A DNA stretch of 64,000 bases from Roseicitreum antarcticum. Its GTDB lineage: Bacteria; Pseudomonadota; Alphaproteobacteria; Rhodobacterales; Rhodobacteraceae. Location: NCBI RefSeq assembly GCF_014681765.1, contig NZ_CP061498.1, positions 806,001 through 870,000 of the forward strand, read 5' to 3'. The notes beneath the pieces were generated by a model. That model did not search any database. It was not told the DNA's origin and worked only from the letters and a program-made list of their open reading frames with translations. Position numbers and translations under genes: made by a program. How positions within the stretch are numbered: the stretch's first letter is position 1; every line of letters starts with the position of its first letter. Of this stretch, positions 35,708-45,111 are shown piece after piece.

Positions 35708-38700
35708 TTAAACATCCTCGACCAGCGAAACGCCTTCGATCACCCGCACCGCACCCTTGATCTGGGGGGTGATGGCGTAATCTTCGCCCACGGACACATC
35801 GACATGCTGGCCGCCCGCCACGTCATGCACGCAAAAATGCACCGGGGCGCCGCGCTGGCGGCGGTTGGCGATCCGCGCGCCGTCCAGCAGGCGGGCCACG
35901 GCGGCGATGGCACCCGCGTGATCGACATGGATGCGCAGACCCAGCGCGCCCGCATCGGCCACCACGGCGTCGACCGGCGTCACGCCGCGCGCCAGCAGTT
36001 TCAACTGATCGCCCTCCAACGTCGCCTCGACGGTCAGGACGACGGACGCGCCGGGTTCAAGGAACTGCCGCCCGGCCTCCAGCGTGTCCGAGAAAACCGT
36101 GACCTCATAAAGCCCCGTCGGGTCGGACAATTGCACGAAGGCAAAGCGGTTGCCGCGCGCCGATTTGCGTTCCTGACGCGAGGCGACCGCACCGGCCAGT
36201 TTCGCCACCATCGGGCCATTGGCAGCCTGCCGCGTCACCTCGGCCAGGGTCAGCACCTGTTTGCGCTTCAGCGCGGTCTGGTAATCGTCCAGCGGGTGGC
36301 CGGTCAGGTAGAAGCCTACCGCCTGATGCTCTGCCGTCAGGCGCTCCATCGGCAGCCAATCCTCGCAGGTCAGCGCGCGCGGTTCGGGAATGTCGGTGCC
36401 TGCCGCACCAAAGAGCGACACCTGATCTGACGCCTTCGCATCGGCCACCGCCGCCGAATAGGCCACCAGCCCGTCGAGCGCCTGGAACACCCGGTGGCGG
36501 TTGCGGTCCAGCACGTCGAACGCGCCTGCGCGCGCCAGCATTTCCAGCGGGCGCTTGCCGACGCGCTTCAGATCCACCCGGCGCGCCACATCGGCAAGGC
36601 TGACAAACGGCGTGTCGCCGCGCCCCGCCACGATCAGGCGCATCGCCTCGACGCCGACGTTCTTCAGCGCGCCAAGGCCGTAGACCAGCGCGCCATCGGC
36701 CACGCTGAACACCGCCTGCCCGCGGTTGATGCAGGGCGGGATGACGGGGATGCCCAGCCTGTCAACCTCGCGCTTGTAGACGTTCAGCTTGTCGGTCAGG
36801 TGCAGGTCGCAGTTCATCACGGCGGCCATGAATTCCACCGGATGGTTGGCCTTCAGCCACGCGGTTTGATAGCTGACCACGGCATAGGCGGCGGCGTGGG
36901 ATTTGTTGAAGCCGTAATTGGCGAATTTCTCCAACAGGTCGAAGACCTCACCCGCCTTTTCGCGGCTGACGTTATTGGCGATCGCGCCTCCCATGAACTT
37001 GGGGCGTTCCTTGGCCATTTCCTCGGCGATCTTCTTGCCCATGGCGCGGCGCAAAAGGTCTGCACCGCCCAGCGAATAGCCGCCCATGACCTGCGCGATC
37101 TGCATCACCTGTTCCTGGTAGACGATGATGCCCTGCGTTTCCTCCAGAATGAAGTCGATGGAGGGGTGGATGGATTCGAGCTTTCGCAGCCCGTTCTTCA
37201 CCTCGCAATAGGTCGGAATATTTTCCATCGGGCCGGGCCGGTAGAGTGCCACCAGCGCCACGATGTCTTCGATGCAGGTCGGTTTCATGCGCCGCAGCGC
37301 GTCCATCATGCCCGAGGATTCCACCTGGAACACCGCGACCGTGCGCGCGCTGGCATACAGGCGGTACGTGGCCTCATCCTCCAGCGGGATCGCGTTGATC
37401 TGGTTTTCCGCCCCGGGCACGGGATCATAAAGCCGCTTGCCATCCGCGCCGGTATGCAGGTTGCGCCCCGAAGCGCCAATCAGGTCGATGGCATTCTGGA
37501 TCACAGTCAGGGTTTTCAGGCCCAGAAAGTCGAATTTCACCAGCCCGGCCTGTTCCACCCATTTCATGTTGAACTGCGTGGCGGGCATGTCCGAGCGCGG
37601 GTCGCGGTAGAGCGGCACCAACTGGTCGAGCGGGCGGTCACCGATCACCACGCCGGCCGCATGGGTCGAGGCGTTGCGCAACAGCCCCTCGACCTGCTGG
37701 GCATAGTTGAGGAGGCGGGCCACGACCTCTTCGGCATGCGCGGCCTCACGCAGGCGCGGCTCATCGGCCAGCGCCTTTTCGATGCTGACAGGCTTCACGC
37801 CTTCCACCGGGATCATCTTCGACAGCCGGTCCACCTGACCGTAGGACATCTGCAAGACCCGGCCCACGTCGCGCACCGCAGCCTTGGACAGAAGCGCGCC
37901 GAAGGTGATGATCTGGCCCACCTTGTCGCGGCCGTATTTTGCCTGCGTATAGCGGATGACCTCTTCGCGCCGGTCCATGCAGAAGTCGATGTCGAAATCC
38001 GGCATCGACACCCGTTCGGGGTTGAGGAAGCGTTCAAACAGCAGGTTGTAGCGCAGGGGGTCAAGGTCGGTGATGGTCAGCGCATAGGCCACAAGGCTGC
38101 CCGCGCCCGAGCCACGCCCGGGGCCGACGGGGATGCCCTCATCCTTCGCCCATTTGATGAAATCGGCCACAATCAGGAAATAGCCGGGAAACCCCATGCC
38201 TTCGATGATGCCCAGCTCAAACTCCAGCCGGGCCTCGTATTGCGCCACGGGCACCGCATGGGGGATGACCGCCAGGCGGCCCTCCAGCCCGGCGCGGGCC
38301 TGACGGCGCAGCTCTTCCACCTCATCATCGGCGAATTTCGGCAAGATCGGATCGCGGCGATAGGCCATGAAGGCGCAGCGGCGGGCGATTTCCACGGTGT
38401 TCTCGACCGCCTCGGGGAGGTCGGCGAAGAGCGCGGCCATCTCGTCGGCGGTTTTCAGGTAATGCTGCGGGGTCAGGCGGCGGCGGGGTGCGGCCTGATC
38501 GACATAGGCGCCATCGGCGATGCACAAGAGGGCATCATGGGCCTCGTACATCTTGGCCTTGGGGAAATGCACATCGTTGGTGGCGACCAGCGGCAGGGCC
38601 ATGTCGTAGGCCATCTCGACAAAAGCACGCTCGGTCGCGCGTTCGGCGGGCATCATCTGCCCGCCCTCATCGGCGTGGCGTTGCAATTCGACGTAAAGCC

Positions 38701-39208
38701 GCCCGTCGAACGCGTTGGCCAGTTGGCGCAACAGCGCCTCCGCCTTGTCACTCTGCCCGGCCTGAAGGAAGTGACCCACCGGGCCATTCGCACCGCCGGT
38801 CAGGCAGATCAGGCCATCGGCATGGCCCAGCAGTTCATCGACGCTGACCTGCGGCACCTGCCCGTCGGTCTTCAGATAGAGCGCCGAGTTGAGGCGCATC
38901 AGGTTCATGTACCCGACCTCGGACTGGGCCAGCAGGACCACCGGCGCGGGCATCCGCGGCTTTTCGCCCACCTGCACGGGGTCATAGGCGACCGAGACCT
39001 GACAGCCCATGATCGGTTGCACCCCCGCCCCCGCCGCCGTCACCGCGAATTCCAGCGCGGCGAACATGTTGTTGGTGTCGGTCACCGCCACGGCGGGAAG
39101 GCCCTGCGCTGCCGTGAGCTTCACCAATTGCTTCAGCGGCACCGCCCCTTCCAGCAAGGAATATTCGGTGTGCACGCGCAGGTGGATGAATCGGGGGGTG
39201 TTGGTCAT
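35708..39208 (-). CDS. dnaE: DNA polymerase III alpha subunit
   Basis: Predicted 1166 aa, the replicative polymerase. The N-terminal PHP domain starts HLRVHTEYSLLEGAVPLKQL; catalytic core motifs include GPGRGSGAGSLVAYALTITD and the acidic MPDFDIDFCMDRREEVIRYT. The C-terminal part has the helix-hairpin-helix and OB-fold (TRQAANGPMVAKLAGAV region). Length and order match the housekeeping DnaE1 rather than the ImuB-linked DnaE2. It converges on the nsrR-like gene. Confidence 0.97.
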   Translation of the reverse strand: MTNTPRFIHLRVHTEYSLLEGAVPLKQLVKLTAAQGLPAVAVTDTNNMFAALEFAVTAAGAGVQPIMGCQVSVAYDPVQVGEKPRMPAPVVLLAQSEVGYMNLMRLNSALYLKTDGQVPQVSVDELLGHADGLICLTGGANGPVGHFLQAGQSDKAEALLRQLANAFDGRLYVELQRHADEGGQMMPAERATERAFVEMAYDMALPLVATNDVHFPKAKMYEAHDALLCIADGAYVDQAAPRRRLTPQHYLKTADEMAALFADLPEAVENTVEIARRCAFMAYRRDPILPKFADDEVEELRRQARAGLEGRLAVIPHAVPVAQYEARLEFELGIIEGMGFPGYFLIVADFIKWAKDEGIPVGPGRGSGAGSLVAYALTITDLDPLRYNLLFERFLNPERVSMPDFDIDFCMDRREEVIRYTQAKYGRDKVGQIITFGALLSKAAVRDVGRVLQMSYGQVDRLSKMIPVEGVKPVSIEKALADEPRLREAAHAEEVVARLLNYAQQVEGLLRNASTHAAGVVIGDRPLDQLVPLYRDPRSDMPATQFNMKWVEQAGLVKFDFLGLKTLTVIQNAIDLIGASGRNLHTGADGKRLYDPVPGAENQINAIPLEDEATYRLYASARTVAVFQVESSGMMDALRRMKPTCIEDIVALVALYRPGPMENIPTYCEVKNGLRKLESIHPSIDFILEETQGIIVYQEQVMQIAQVMGGYSLGGADLLRRAMGKKIAEEMAKERPKFMGGAIANNVSREKAGEVFDLLEKFANYGFNKSHAAAYAVVSYQTAWLKANHPVEFMAAVMNCDLHLTDKLNVYKREVDRLGIPVIPPCINRGQAVFSVADGALVYGLGALKNVGVEAMRLIVAGRGDTPFVSLADVARRVDLKRVGKRPLEMLARAGAFDVLDRNRHRVFQALDGLVAYSAAVADAKASDQVSLFGAAGTDIPEPRALTCEDWLPMERLTAEHQAVGFYLTGHPLDDYQTALKRKQVLTLAEVTRQAANGPMVAKLAGAVASRQERKSARGNRFAFVQLSDPTGLYEVTVFSDTLEAGRQFLEPGASVVLTVEATLEGDQLKLLARGVTPVDAVVADAGALGLRIHVDHAGAIAAVARLLDGARIANRRQRGAPVHFCVHDVAGGQHVDVSVGEDYAITPQIKGAVRVIEGVSLVEDV

Positions 39209-39577
39209 GGGTGTGGTCTAGCGCGGTTGGGCCGGGGGGGAAACAGGTTTTCAGACAGTCGGGCGGGACAGGGCGTGTGCATGCATCTGGCGCCTGAACG
39301 AAGCCGGGCATTCGGTGATGGCGCAAAAGATGGCAGCAAGACCGCCCAAGGCCGACTGACACCATGCCGCCGCGCGACGCCTTCCAGCCCTGCCGCATGC
39401 TGCCAGGCTTGCGCCTACCGGCTGTGCAACTGCGCGCGGCGTTACAGAACACACGCAGATTTTCCTTGCCACCCGGTCAAATCTTGGATTTGCTGCGAGA
39501 CGCGAGGCCGCTTTACACCGCATCGGGGGGCCCTGCCGTGACACAGACAATGCCAAAGACAGCGGTGGAATTTACCC
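39209..39577. other. Divergent gap between dnaE and xdhA
   Basis: About 370 bp that should hold the promoters of both divergent genes. I see no supported gene, no T-tract terminator and no operator that I can name. Confidence 0.5.
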
Positions 39578-40975
39578 ATGACAGAAGTTGCGTTTCTGCT
39601 TAACGGAACGCCGGTGCGGGTGGCCTGCCCCACCCCAACAGTGACGTTGCTGGACTGGCTGCGCGACGAACGCGGGCTGACCGGGACCAAGGAAGGCTGC
39701 AATGAAGGCGATTGCGGCGCCTGCACCGTGATGGTCAGCGACGCCGATGGCGCCCGCGCGCTGAACGCCTGCATCCTGTTCTTGCCGCAATTGGAAGGCC
39801 GCGCGGTGCGCACGGTCGAAGGCGTGGGCAGCGCAGAAGCGCCGCATCCGGTGCAGCAGGCCATGGTGGCGCATCATGGCAGTCAATGCGGCTTTTGCAC
39901 GCCGGGTTTCGTGATGTCGATGGTCACGGCGCATGCCGAGGGCGCGACCGACCATGACGACCAACTGGCGGGCAACCTGTGCCGCTGCACCGGCTATGCG
40001 CCAATCATCCGCGCGGCAGAGGCGGCGGCGGAAGCCGCCCTGCCCGACTGGATTGCCCAGGATGAAGCTGCGCGCGCGGCCATGGTGGCGGCGGATGGCG
40101 TTGAGCGCGATGCGGAGGCTGCGGTGTTCAGGCCACGCACCTCGGACGCGCTGGCCGATTGGTACGCGGCCCACCCGCAGGCCACGCTGATCGCCGGCGC
40201 GACCGATGTGGGGCTGTGGGTGACCAAGCAATTGCGCGACCTGTCGCCGGTGGCATTCCTGGGCGGGATCGCGGATCTGCGCGGGGTCACCGTCAGCGAC
40301 AGCGAAATCCACATTCGCGCGATGACGACGCTTGCCGACCTGCGCGAGGCCATCGCACCCATTCACCCCGATTTCGCCGAACTGATCCGGCGCTATGGCT
40401 CTGCCCAGGTGCGCAATGCAGCGACCGTGGGGGGGAATATCGCCAACGGCTCGCCCATCGGGGACAGCCCGCCCGCGCTGATCGCGCTGGGGGCGGTGCT
40501 GCACCTGCGCCACGGCGCAACGCGGCGCTCGCTGCCGCTGGAGGATTTTTTCATCGACTACGGCAAACAGGACCGCCACGCGGGTGAGTTTGTCGAGGCG
40601 GTGACGATCCCGCGCCAGCCCGACCGGCTGAAATGCTACAAAATCGCGAAACGCTTCGATCAGGATATCTCGGCGCTGTGCGGCTGTTTCAACATCACGG
40701 TCGTGGATGGGCAGGTCAGCGCCGCACGCATCGCTTTTGGCGGCATGGCGGGCACACCCGCCCGGGCGCATGGTGCCGAAGCCGCGCTGAGCGGCGCGCC
40801 CTGGGACCGCAACAGCGTGGCGCGCGCCATGGCGGCGATGGCGCAAGATTTCGCGCCCCTGTCGGATATGCGCGCCTCTGCCGCGTACCGGATGCAGACG
40901 GCGCAAAACCTGCTGCTGCGCTATTTCCTGGAAGATCAGGGCATCGCCACGCGGGTGCTGGAGGTGCGGGCATGA
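39578..40975 (+). CDS. xdhA: Xanthine dehydrogenase small subunit
   Basis: Predicted 465 aa. XdhA carries the two [2Fe-2S] clusters and FAD of the hypoxanthine/xanthine oxidising enzyme. Cluster ligands: Cys41, Cys46, Cys49 and Cys65 (GCNEGDCGAC...NAC) and Cys104, Cys107, Cys135 and Cys137 (QCGFC, LCRC). The FAD domain has NAATVGGNIANGSPIGDSPP. It is followed by xdhB and xdhC. The last codons LEVRA and the ATGA after them recur at the xdhB start, suggesting a former overlap. Confidence 0.96.
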   Translation: MTEVAFLLNGTPVRVACPTPTVTLLDWLRDERGLTGTKEGCNEGDCGACTVMVSDADGARALNACILFLPQLEGRAVRTVEGVGSAEAPHPVQQAMVAHHGSQCGFCTPGFVMSMVTAHAEGATDHDDQLAGNLCRCTGYAPIIRAAEAAAEAALPDWIAQDEAARAAMVAADGVERDAEAAVFRPRTSDALADWYAAHPQATLIAGATDVGLWVTKQLRDLSPVAFLGGIADLRGVTVSDSEIHIRAMTTLADLREAIAPIHPDFAELIRRYGSAQVRNAATVGGNIANGSPIGDSPPALIALGAVLHLRHGATRRSLPLEDFFIDYGKQDRHAGEFVEAVTIPRQPDRLKCYKIAKRFDQDISALCGCFNITVVDGQVSAARIAFGGMAGTPARAHGAEAALSGAPWDRNSVARAMAAMAQDFAPLSDMRASAAYRMQTAQNLLLRYFLEDQGIATRVLEVRA

Positions 40976-41062
40976 GGATGACAAACCAGCGCACGCGCCG
41001 CGTGCCCCTGTGCGCCGCCCCCACGCGCCACCGCCAAGCGACACAGGAGGTGCGGGCATGAA
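40963..41062. repeat. 15-bp direct repeat flanking the xdhA-xdhB gap
   Basis: GAGGTGCGGGCATGA occurs at 40963-40977 (xdhA end) and 41048-41062 (xdhB ribosome binding site and start). The 70 bp between the copies are non-coding. Confidence 0.85.
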
Positions 41063-43667
41063 GGCCATGACACCCGAAACCCCGAAAGCGGCGCCGAACG
41101 GCGCGGCACTGCCGCATGATGCCGCCGCCCTGCATGTCGCGGGCACGGCGCGCTATGTCGATGACATCCCCACCCCGCGCGGCACGCTGCATCTGGCCTT
41201 TGGCTTGTCCGAGGTTGCGCATGGCACGATCACGGGGCTGGATCTTGACGCGGTGCGCGCCGCCCCGGGCGTGGTCGCGGTGCTGGCCGCGGGCGATCTG
41301 GCACGGGGTGCCGATTGCTCACCCTCAAACCATGATGAGCCGCTTTTGGCGGATGGCGTGGTGCATTATCTGGGCCAGCCGGTGTTCGTGGTGGTGGCCG
41401 ACAGCCATCTGGCGGCGCGCAAGGCGGCGCGGCTGGGCCGGATCAGCCATGACCCGCTGCCCGCGATCCTGACAATGGATGAGGCGTTGGCAGCAAGCAG
41501 CCGGTTCGAGGACGGGCCGCGCATCTGGACCAAGGGTGCCCCCGATGCCGCCATCGCGCAGGCCGCGCATCAGGTCGAAGGCACGATCGAGATGGGCGGG
41601 CAGGAACATTTCTACCTGGAGGGTCAGGCGGCCCTGGCGCTGCCGCAAGAAGGCGGGGACATGATCATCCATGCCTCGACCCAGCACCCGACCGAGATCC
41701 AGCACAAGGTGGCCGAGGCCCTGGGCCTGCAGATGCATGCCGTGCGGGTCGAAGTGCGGCGCATGGGCGGCGGCTTTGGCGGGAAGGAGAGCCAAGGCAA
41801 CGCGCTGGCCGTGGCCTGCGCGCTGGCCGCCGCACACACCGGCGCGCCGTGCAAGATGCGCTATGACCGCGACGACGACATGATGATTACCGGCAAGCGG
41901 CATGACTTCCGCATTCGTTACCGCGCGGGCATGGACGCGATGGGCCGCGTGCTGGGCATCACGTTTCAGCATCTGACGCGCTGCGGCTGGGCGATGGACC
42001 TGTCGCTGCCGGTGGCCGACCGCGCGATGCTGCATGCAGACAACGCCTATGATCTGCCGCATGTGCGCATCGAGAGCCACCGGCTGCGCACCAACACCCA
42101 ATCCGCGACCGCCTTCCGGGGCTTTGGCGGGCCGCAGGGCATGCTGGGGATCGAGCGGGTCATGGACCATATCGCCCATGCCGTGGGCCGTGACCCGCTG
42201 GAGGTGCGGCGGGCGAATTACTATGCCGATGCAGCGAACATATCGCCTGCGGCGGGCGGGAACGCGGCGGCGCCGCTTGCGCCTGCGGCGGGCGGGAACG
42301 CGCCTGCGGCGGGCGGGGGTACAGCGGCGCTGTTGGCGACGGCGACCGGCGATGGGCGCGGAGCGGAGGAGCATACGATTTCGCCTCCGGCAGAAAACGC
42401 AGCGCCTGCGGCGGGCGGGGATGGGGGGCTGTCTGCCCCCCAACGGGGCGGCGACGCCGCCCCTCCCCCCCCCGCAGCGCCGGCAGACGGGCCTTGTGGT
42501 CAGACCACGCCCTACGGCATGGACGTCACCGATTTCATCTTGCACGCCATGACCGATGACCTTGCCGCGCATTGCGAATATGGCGTGCGGCGCGCCCAAA
42601 TCCGGGCGTGGAACGCCGGCAACCCGGTGCTGAAGCGCGGCATCGCCCTGACGCCGGTGAAGTTCGGCATTTCCTTTACGCTGAGCCACCTCAACCAGGC
42701 AGGCGCGCTGGTGCATATATACCAAGACGGCTCGATCCACATGAATCATGGCGGGACCGAAATGGGACAGGGGCTGTTCCAGAAGGTGGCGCAGGTGGCT
42801 GCGGGGGTCTTTGGGCTGGAGGTCGGCGCGGTGAAGATCACCGCGACGGATACTGGCAAGGTGCCCAATACCTCGGCCACGGCGGCATCCTCGGGCGCGG
42901 ATCTGAACGGCATGGCGGTGCGCATCGCGTGCGAAACCCTGCGCGACCGGCTGGCCGCGTTTCTGATGGCGCAACATCAGGTGGATGCAGCGGCAGGTGC
43001 TGGCAGCGCTGTGACCTTCAGCGACGGGCGTGTGCGCGTGGCAGGCGCCGACTACAGCTTTGCCGAGGTGGTGGCGCGCGCCTATGCGGACCGCATCGGC
43101 CTGTCGGCCACCGGGTTTTACCGCACCCCGGACCTGAGCTGGGACCGTTTGCGCGGCAAGGGGCGGCCGTTTTACTATTTCGCCTATGGCGTGGCCTGTT
43201 CGGAGGTGGTGCTGGACACGCTGACCGGCGAGAACCGCATCCTGCGCACCGATATCTTGCATGACACCGGCACCTCGCTCAACCCGGCGCTGGACATTGG
43301 GCAGATCGAGGGCGGCTTTGTACAGGGCGCGGGCTGGCTGACGATGGAGGAACTGGTCTGGGATGCGTCGGGGCGGCTGCGCACGCATGCGCCGTCGACC
43401 TACAAGATCCCCGCCTGTTCCGACCGCCCCGAGGTGTTCAACGTGGCCCTGTGGAACCAAGCCAACCTGGCCGACACGGTGGGCAAGTCGAAAGCTGTGG
43501 GCGAGCCACCGTTGATGCACGGCATTTCGGTCCTGATGGCGCTGTCGGATGCGGTGGCGGCCTGCGGGGATGGCAGCCGCTATGCCGCGCTTGACGCCCC
43601 CGCGACGCCTGAGCGGCTGCTGGCCGCTGTTGCGCGGCAACGCGAAGGCGGCCCCGATGAGCTTTGA
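41058..43667 (+). CDS. xdhB: Xanthine dehydrogenase large (molybdopterin) subunit, with insertion
   Basis: Predicted 869 aa; usual length is about 770-790. Molybdopterin contacts include FGGKESQGN, AFRGFGGPQGM and MNHGGTEMGQGLFQKVAQVA; the catalytic Glu is in VGEPPLMHG (about 815). Between ANYYADAAN and GQTTPYGMDV there is an insertion of about 87 residues (about 393-480) made of PAAGG repeats and GC-rich palindromes, absent from normal family members. AGGAGG precedes the ATG. The stop overlaps xdhC by 11 bp. Confidence 0.95.
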   Translation: MKAMTPETPKAAPNGAALPHDAAALHVAGTARYVDDIPTPRGTLHLAFGLSEVAHGTITGLDLDAVRAAPGVVAVLAAGDLARGADCSPSNHDEPLLADGVVHYLGQPVFVVVADSHLAARKAARLGRISHDPLPAILTMDEALAASSRFEDGPRIWTKGAPDAAIAQAAHQVEGTIEMGGQEHFYLEGQAALALPQEGGDMIIHASTQHPTEIQHKVAEALGLQMHAVRVEVRRMGGGFGGKESQGNALAVACALAAAHTGAPCKMRYDRDDDMMITGKRHDFRIRYRAGMDAMGRVLGITFQHLTRCGWAMDLSLPVADRAMLHADNAYDLPHVRIESHRLRTNTQSATAFRGFGGPQGMLGIERVMDHIAHAVGRDPLEVRRANYYADAANISPAAGGNAAAPLAPAAGGNAPAAGGGTAALLATATGDGRGAEEHTISPPAENAAPAAGGDGGLSAPQRGGDAAPPPPAAPADGPCGQTTPYGMDVTDFILHAMTDDLAAHCEYGVRRAQIRAWNAGNPVLKRGIALTPVKFGISFTLSHLNQAGALVHIYQDGSIHMNHGGTEMGQGLFQKVAQVAAGVFGLEVGAVKITATDTGKVPNTSATAASSGADLNGMAVRIACETLRDRLAAFLMAQHQVDAAAGAGSAVTFSDGRVRVAGADYSFAEVVARAYADRIGLSATGFYRTPDLSWDRLRGKGRPFYYFAYGVACSEVVLDTLTGENRILRTDILHDTGTSLNPALDIGQIEGGFVQGAGWLTMEELVWDASGRLRTHAPSTYKIPACSDRPEVFNVALWNQANLADTVGKSKAVGEPPLMHGISVLMALSDAVAACGDGSRYAALDAPATPERLLAAVARQREGGPDEL
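42238..42500. repeat. In-frame repeat-rich insertion in xdhB
   Basis: The segment holds four exact copies of GCCTGCGGCGGGCGGG (42245, 42281, 42302 and 42404), a perfect palindrome GGGGCGGC-GAC-GCCGCCCC (42445-42463) and GGGGGG-N7-CCCCCC (42423-42441). It is in frame with xdhB and interrupts an otherwise conserved region. Confidence 0.85.
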
Positions 43668-45111
43668 CCTTGCCGCCCTGCGCGCAGCGGTGGCGCGGCA
43701 TGGCAGCGTCACCCGGGTGGTGATTGCCGCGCATGCAGGATCGAGCCCGCGCGAGGCCGGAGCGGCCATGCTGGTCTGGGCGCAAAGCGCGCCGGGGCGC
43801 AGAGAACCCTCCGAGGGGGCGCGCGGCGCATCGGACGGGTTGGGGCGATCGGGCACCATGGGCGCGCCGGAGAAACTTGGTGTGCCAGAGAAACTTGGTG
43901 TGCCAGACAGGTTCGACTTGTCCGATACCCGCAGCCTGACGGATCGCCCGCACCTGCCGGATAGCCTTCGGCAGGCGGAGCGCAGCGCGCAGACGGGGGG
44001 CAGCGCGCAGACGGGGGGCAACTGGCCTTCGGGGGCAATCGACAGAGTGGATAGTTCCGCTGTACAGAGCAGCGTTGAACCATGGGGCACCGCCGGACAA
44101 CCGGACAACGGGGGGCCGCCAATGGGCGGCGATCGCCTGCACCGCTTCGGCCAGTCCGGCACCATCGGCGGCGGCGCGCTGGAATATGCGGCCTGCGCCC
44201 GGGCGCTTGCCCTGCCGGGGCGGTCGCTTGTCGAGCGCGTGCCACTGGGCCCGGCGCTGGGACAGTGCTGCGGCGGGGCCGTAACGCTGGTTTATGAGCG
44301 TTTCACCGCCGAGACCTTGCCGCCAGAGGGTGACAGCTTTGCCCGCCCGGTTGGTCATGTCGCCGTGCATGCGGGCGGCGCCAGAGACGGGCAACCCGAG
44401 GAGGGCCCGCCGCAGCCGCAGCATGGTGCGCAGCAGCAAGGCAGTCCCGGCGCGCAGAGCGTTCCACCGCCCAGCCCCGAAGGCCAGACGCGGGGCTGGG
44501 CGGCAGACCCGGCCCCTGACACCGCGATGCCGCTTGCCGTGCGCAAGGCGCTGGCCGGGCTGCGGGCCGGGAATACCGCCCATGCGCCGGTGCTCACGCA
44601 GGGCTGGCTGGTCGAGGCCATGGCCCGCCCCGCGCGCCCGCTATGGATCTGGGGCGCGGGGCATGTGGGGCGCGCGCTGGTCGATGTCCTTTCGCCCCTT
44701 CCTGATTTTGCGATCACCTGGGTCGATACCGCGCCCGACCGCTTCCCCGCGCAGGTCCCTGAGGGCGTGACCATCGTGCCCGCCGCCGCACCCGCCGGGC
44801 TGGTCACCTATGCCCCGCGCGATGCGGCGCATCTGATCGTGACCTTCTCGCATGCGCTGGACCTTGCGCTTTGCCACCACCTGCTGGACCACGGGTTTTG
44901 CACGGCGGGGCTGATCGGGTCGGCCAGCAAATGGGCGCGGTTCCAGACGCGGCTGCGGGCGCTGGGGCATGGCACGGCGTCGATTGCACGCCTTACCTGC
45001 CCGATCGGCGATCCGCAGCTTGGCAAACATCCACAGGCAATTGCCATCGGCGTGGCGCAGATGCTGCTGACGCAGGCCCGCGCCGATGCACAGGCGCGGC
45101 AGCGGGCGTAA
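43657..45111 (+). CDS. xdhC: Xanthine dehydrogenase maturation protein XdhC, with insertions
   Basis: Predicted 484 aa; family members are about 300-330. XdhC binds molybdenum cofactor, aids its sulfuration and inserts it into XdhB. SSPREAGAAMLVW, GQSGTIGGGALEYAACA, GQCCGGAVTLVYERF and the C-terminal Rossmann part (LWIWGAGHVGRALVDVLSPL) are present. About 100 extra residues lie between MLVW and QSGTIGGG, and about 50 more after VHAGG. Both insertions carry short tandem repeats. The start overlaps the xdhB end by 11 bp. Confidence 0.93.
   Translation: MSFDLAALRAAVARHGSVTRVVIAAHAGSSPREAGAAMLVWAQSAPGRREPSEGARGASDGLGRSGTMGAPEKLGVPEKLGVPDRFDLSDTRSLTDRPHLPDSLRQAERSAQTGGSAQTGGNWPSGAIDRVDSSAVQSSVEPWGTAGQPDNGGPPMGGDRLHRFGQSGTIGGGALEYAACARALALPGRSLVERVPLGPALGQCCGGAVTLVYERFTAETLPPEGDSFARPVGHVAVHAGGARDGQPEEGPPQPQHGAQQQGSPGAQSVPPPSPEGQTRGWAADPAPDTAMPLAVRKALAGLRAGNTAHAPVLTQGWLVEAMARPARPLWIWGAGHVGRALVDVLSPLPDFAITWVDTAPDRFPAQVPEGVTIVPAAAPAGLVTYAPRDAAHLIVTFSHALDLALCHHLLDHGFCTAGLIGSASKWARFQTRLRALGHGTASIARLTCPIGDPQLGKHPQAIAIGVAQMLLTQARADAQARQRA
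43870..44019. repeat. 18-bp tandem repeats in the xdhC insertion
   Basis: GAGAAACTTGGTGTGCCA occurs twice in tandem (43870-43905, encoding EKLGVP twice) and AGCGCGCAGACGGGGGGC occurs twice (43984-44019, encoding SAQTGG twice). Both are exact and in frame. Confidence 0.9.

Noticed and set aside
36494-39541. Open frame of 1015 codons on the plus strand, antisense to dnaE
   Set aside because: It has no recognisable domain, is rich in His/Gln/Arg as expected of a GC-rich shadow frame, and lies over a certain gene.
41325-44165. Open frame of 946 codons on the minus strand over xdhB and xdhC
   Set aside because: Shadow of two well-supported genes; composition is Arg/Ala/His-rich and nothing resembles a family.
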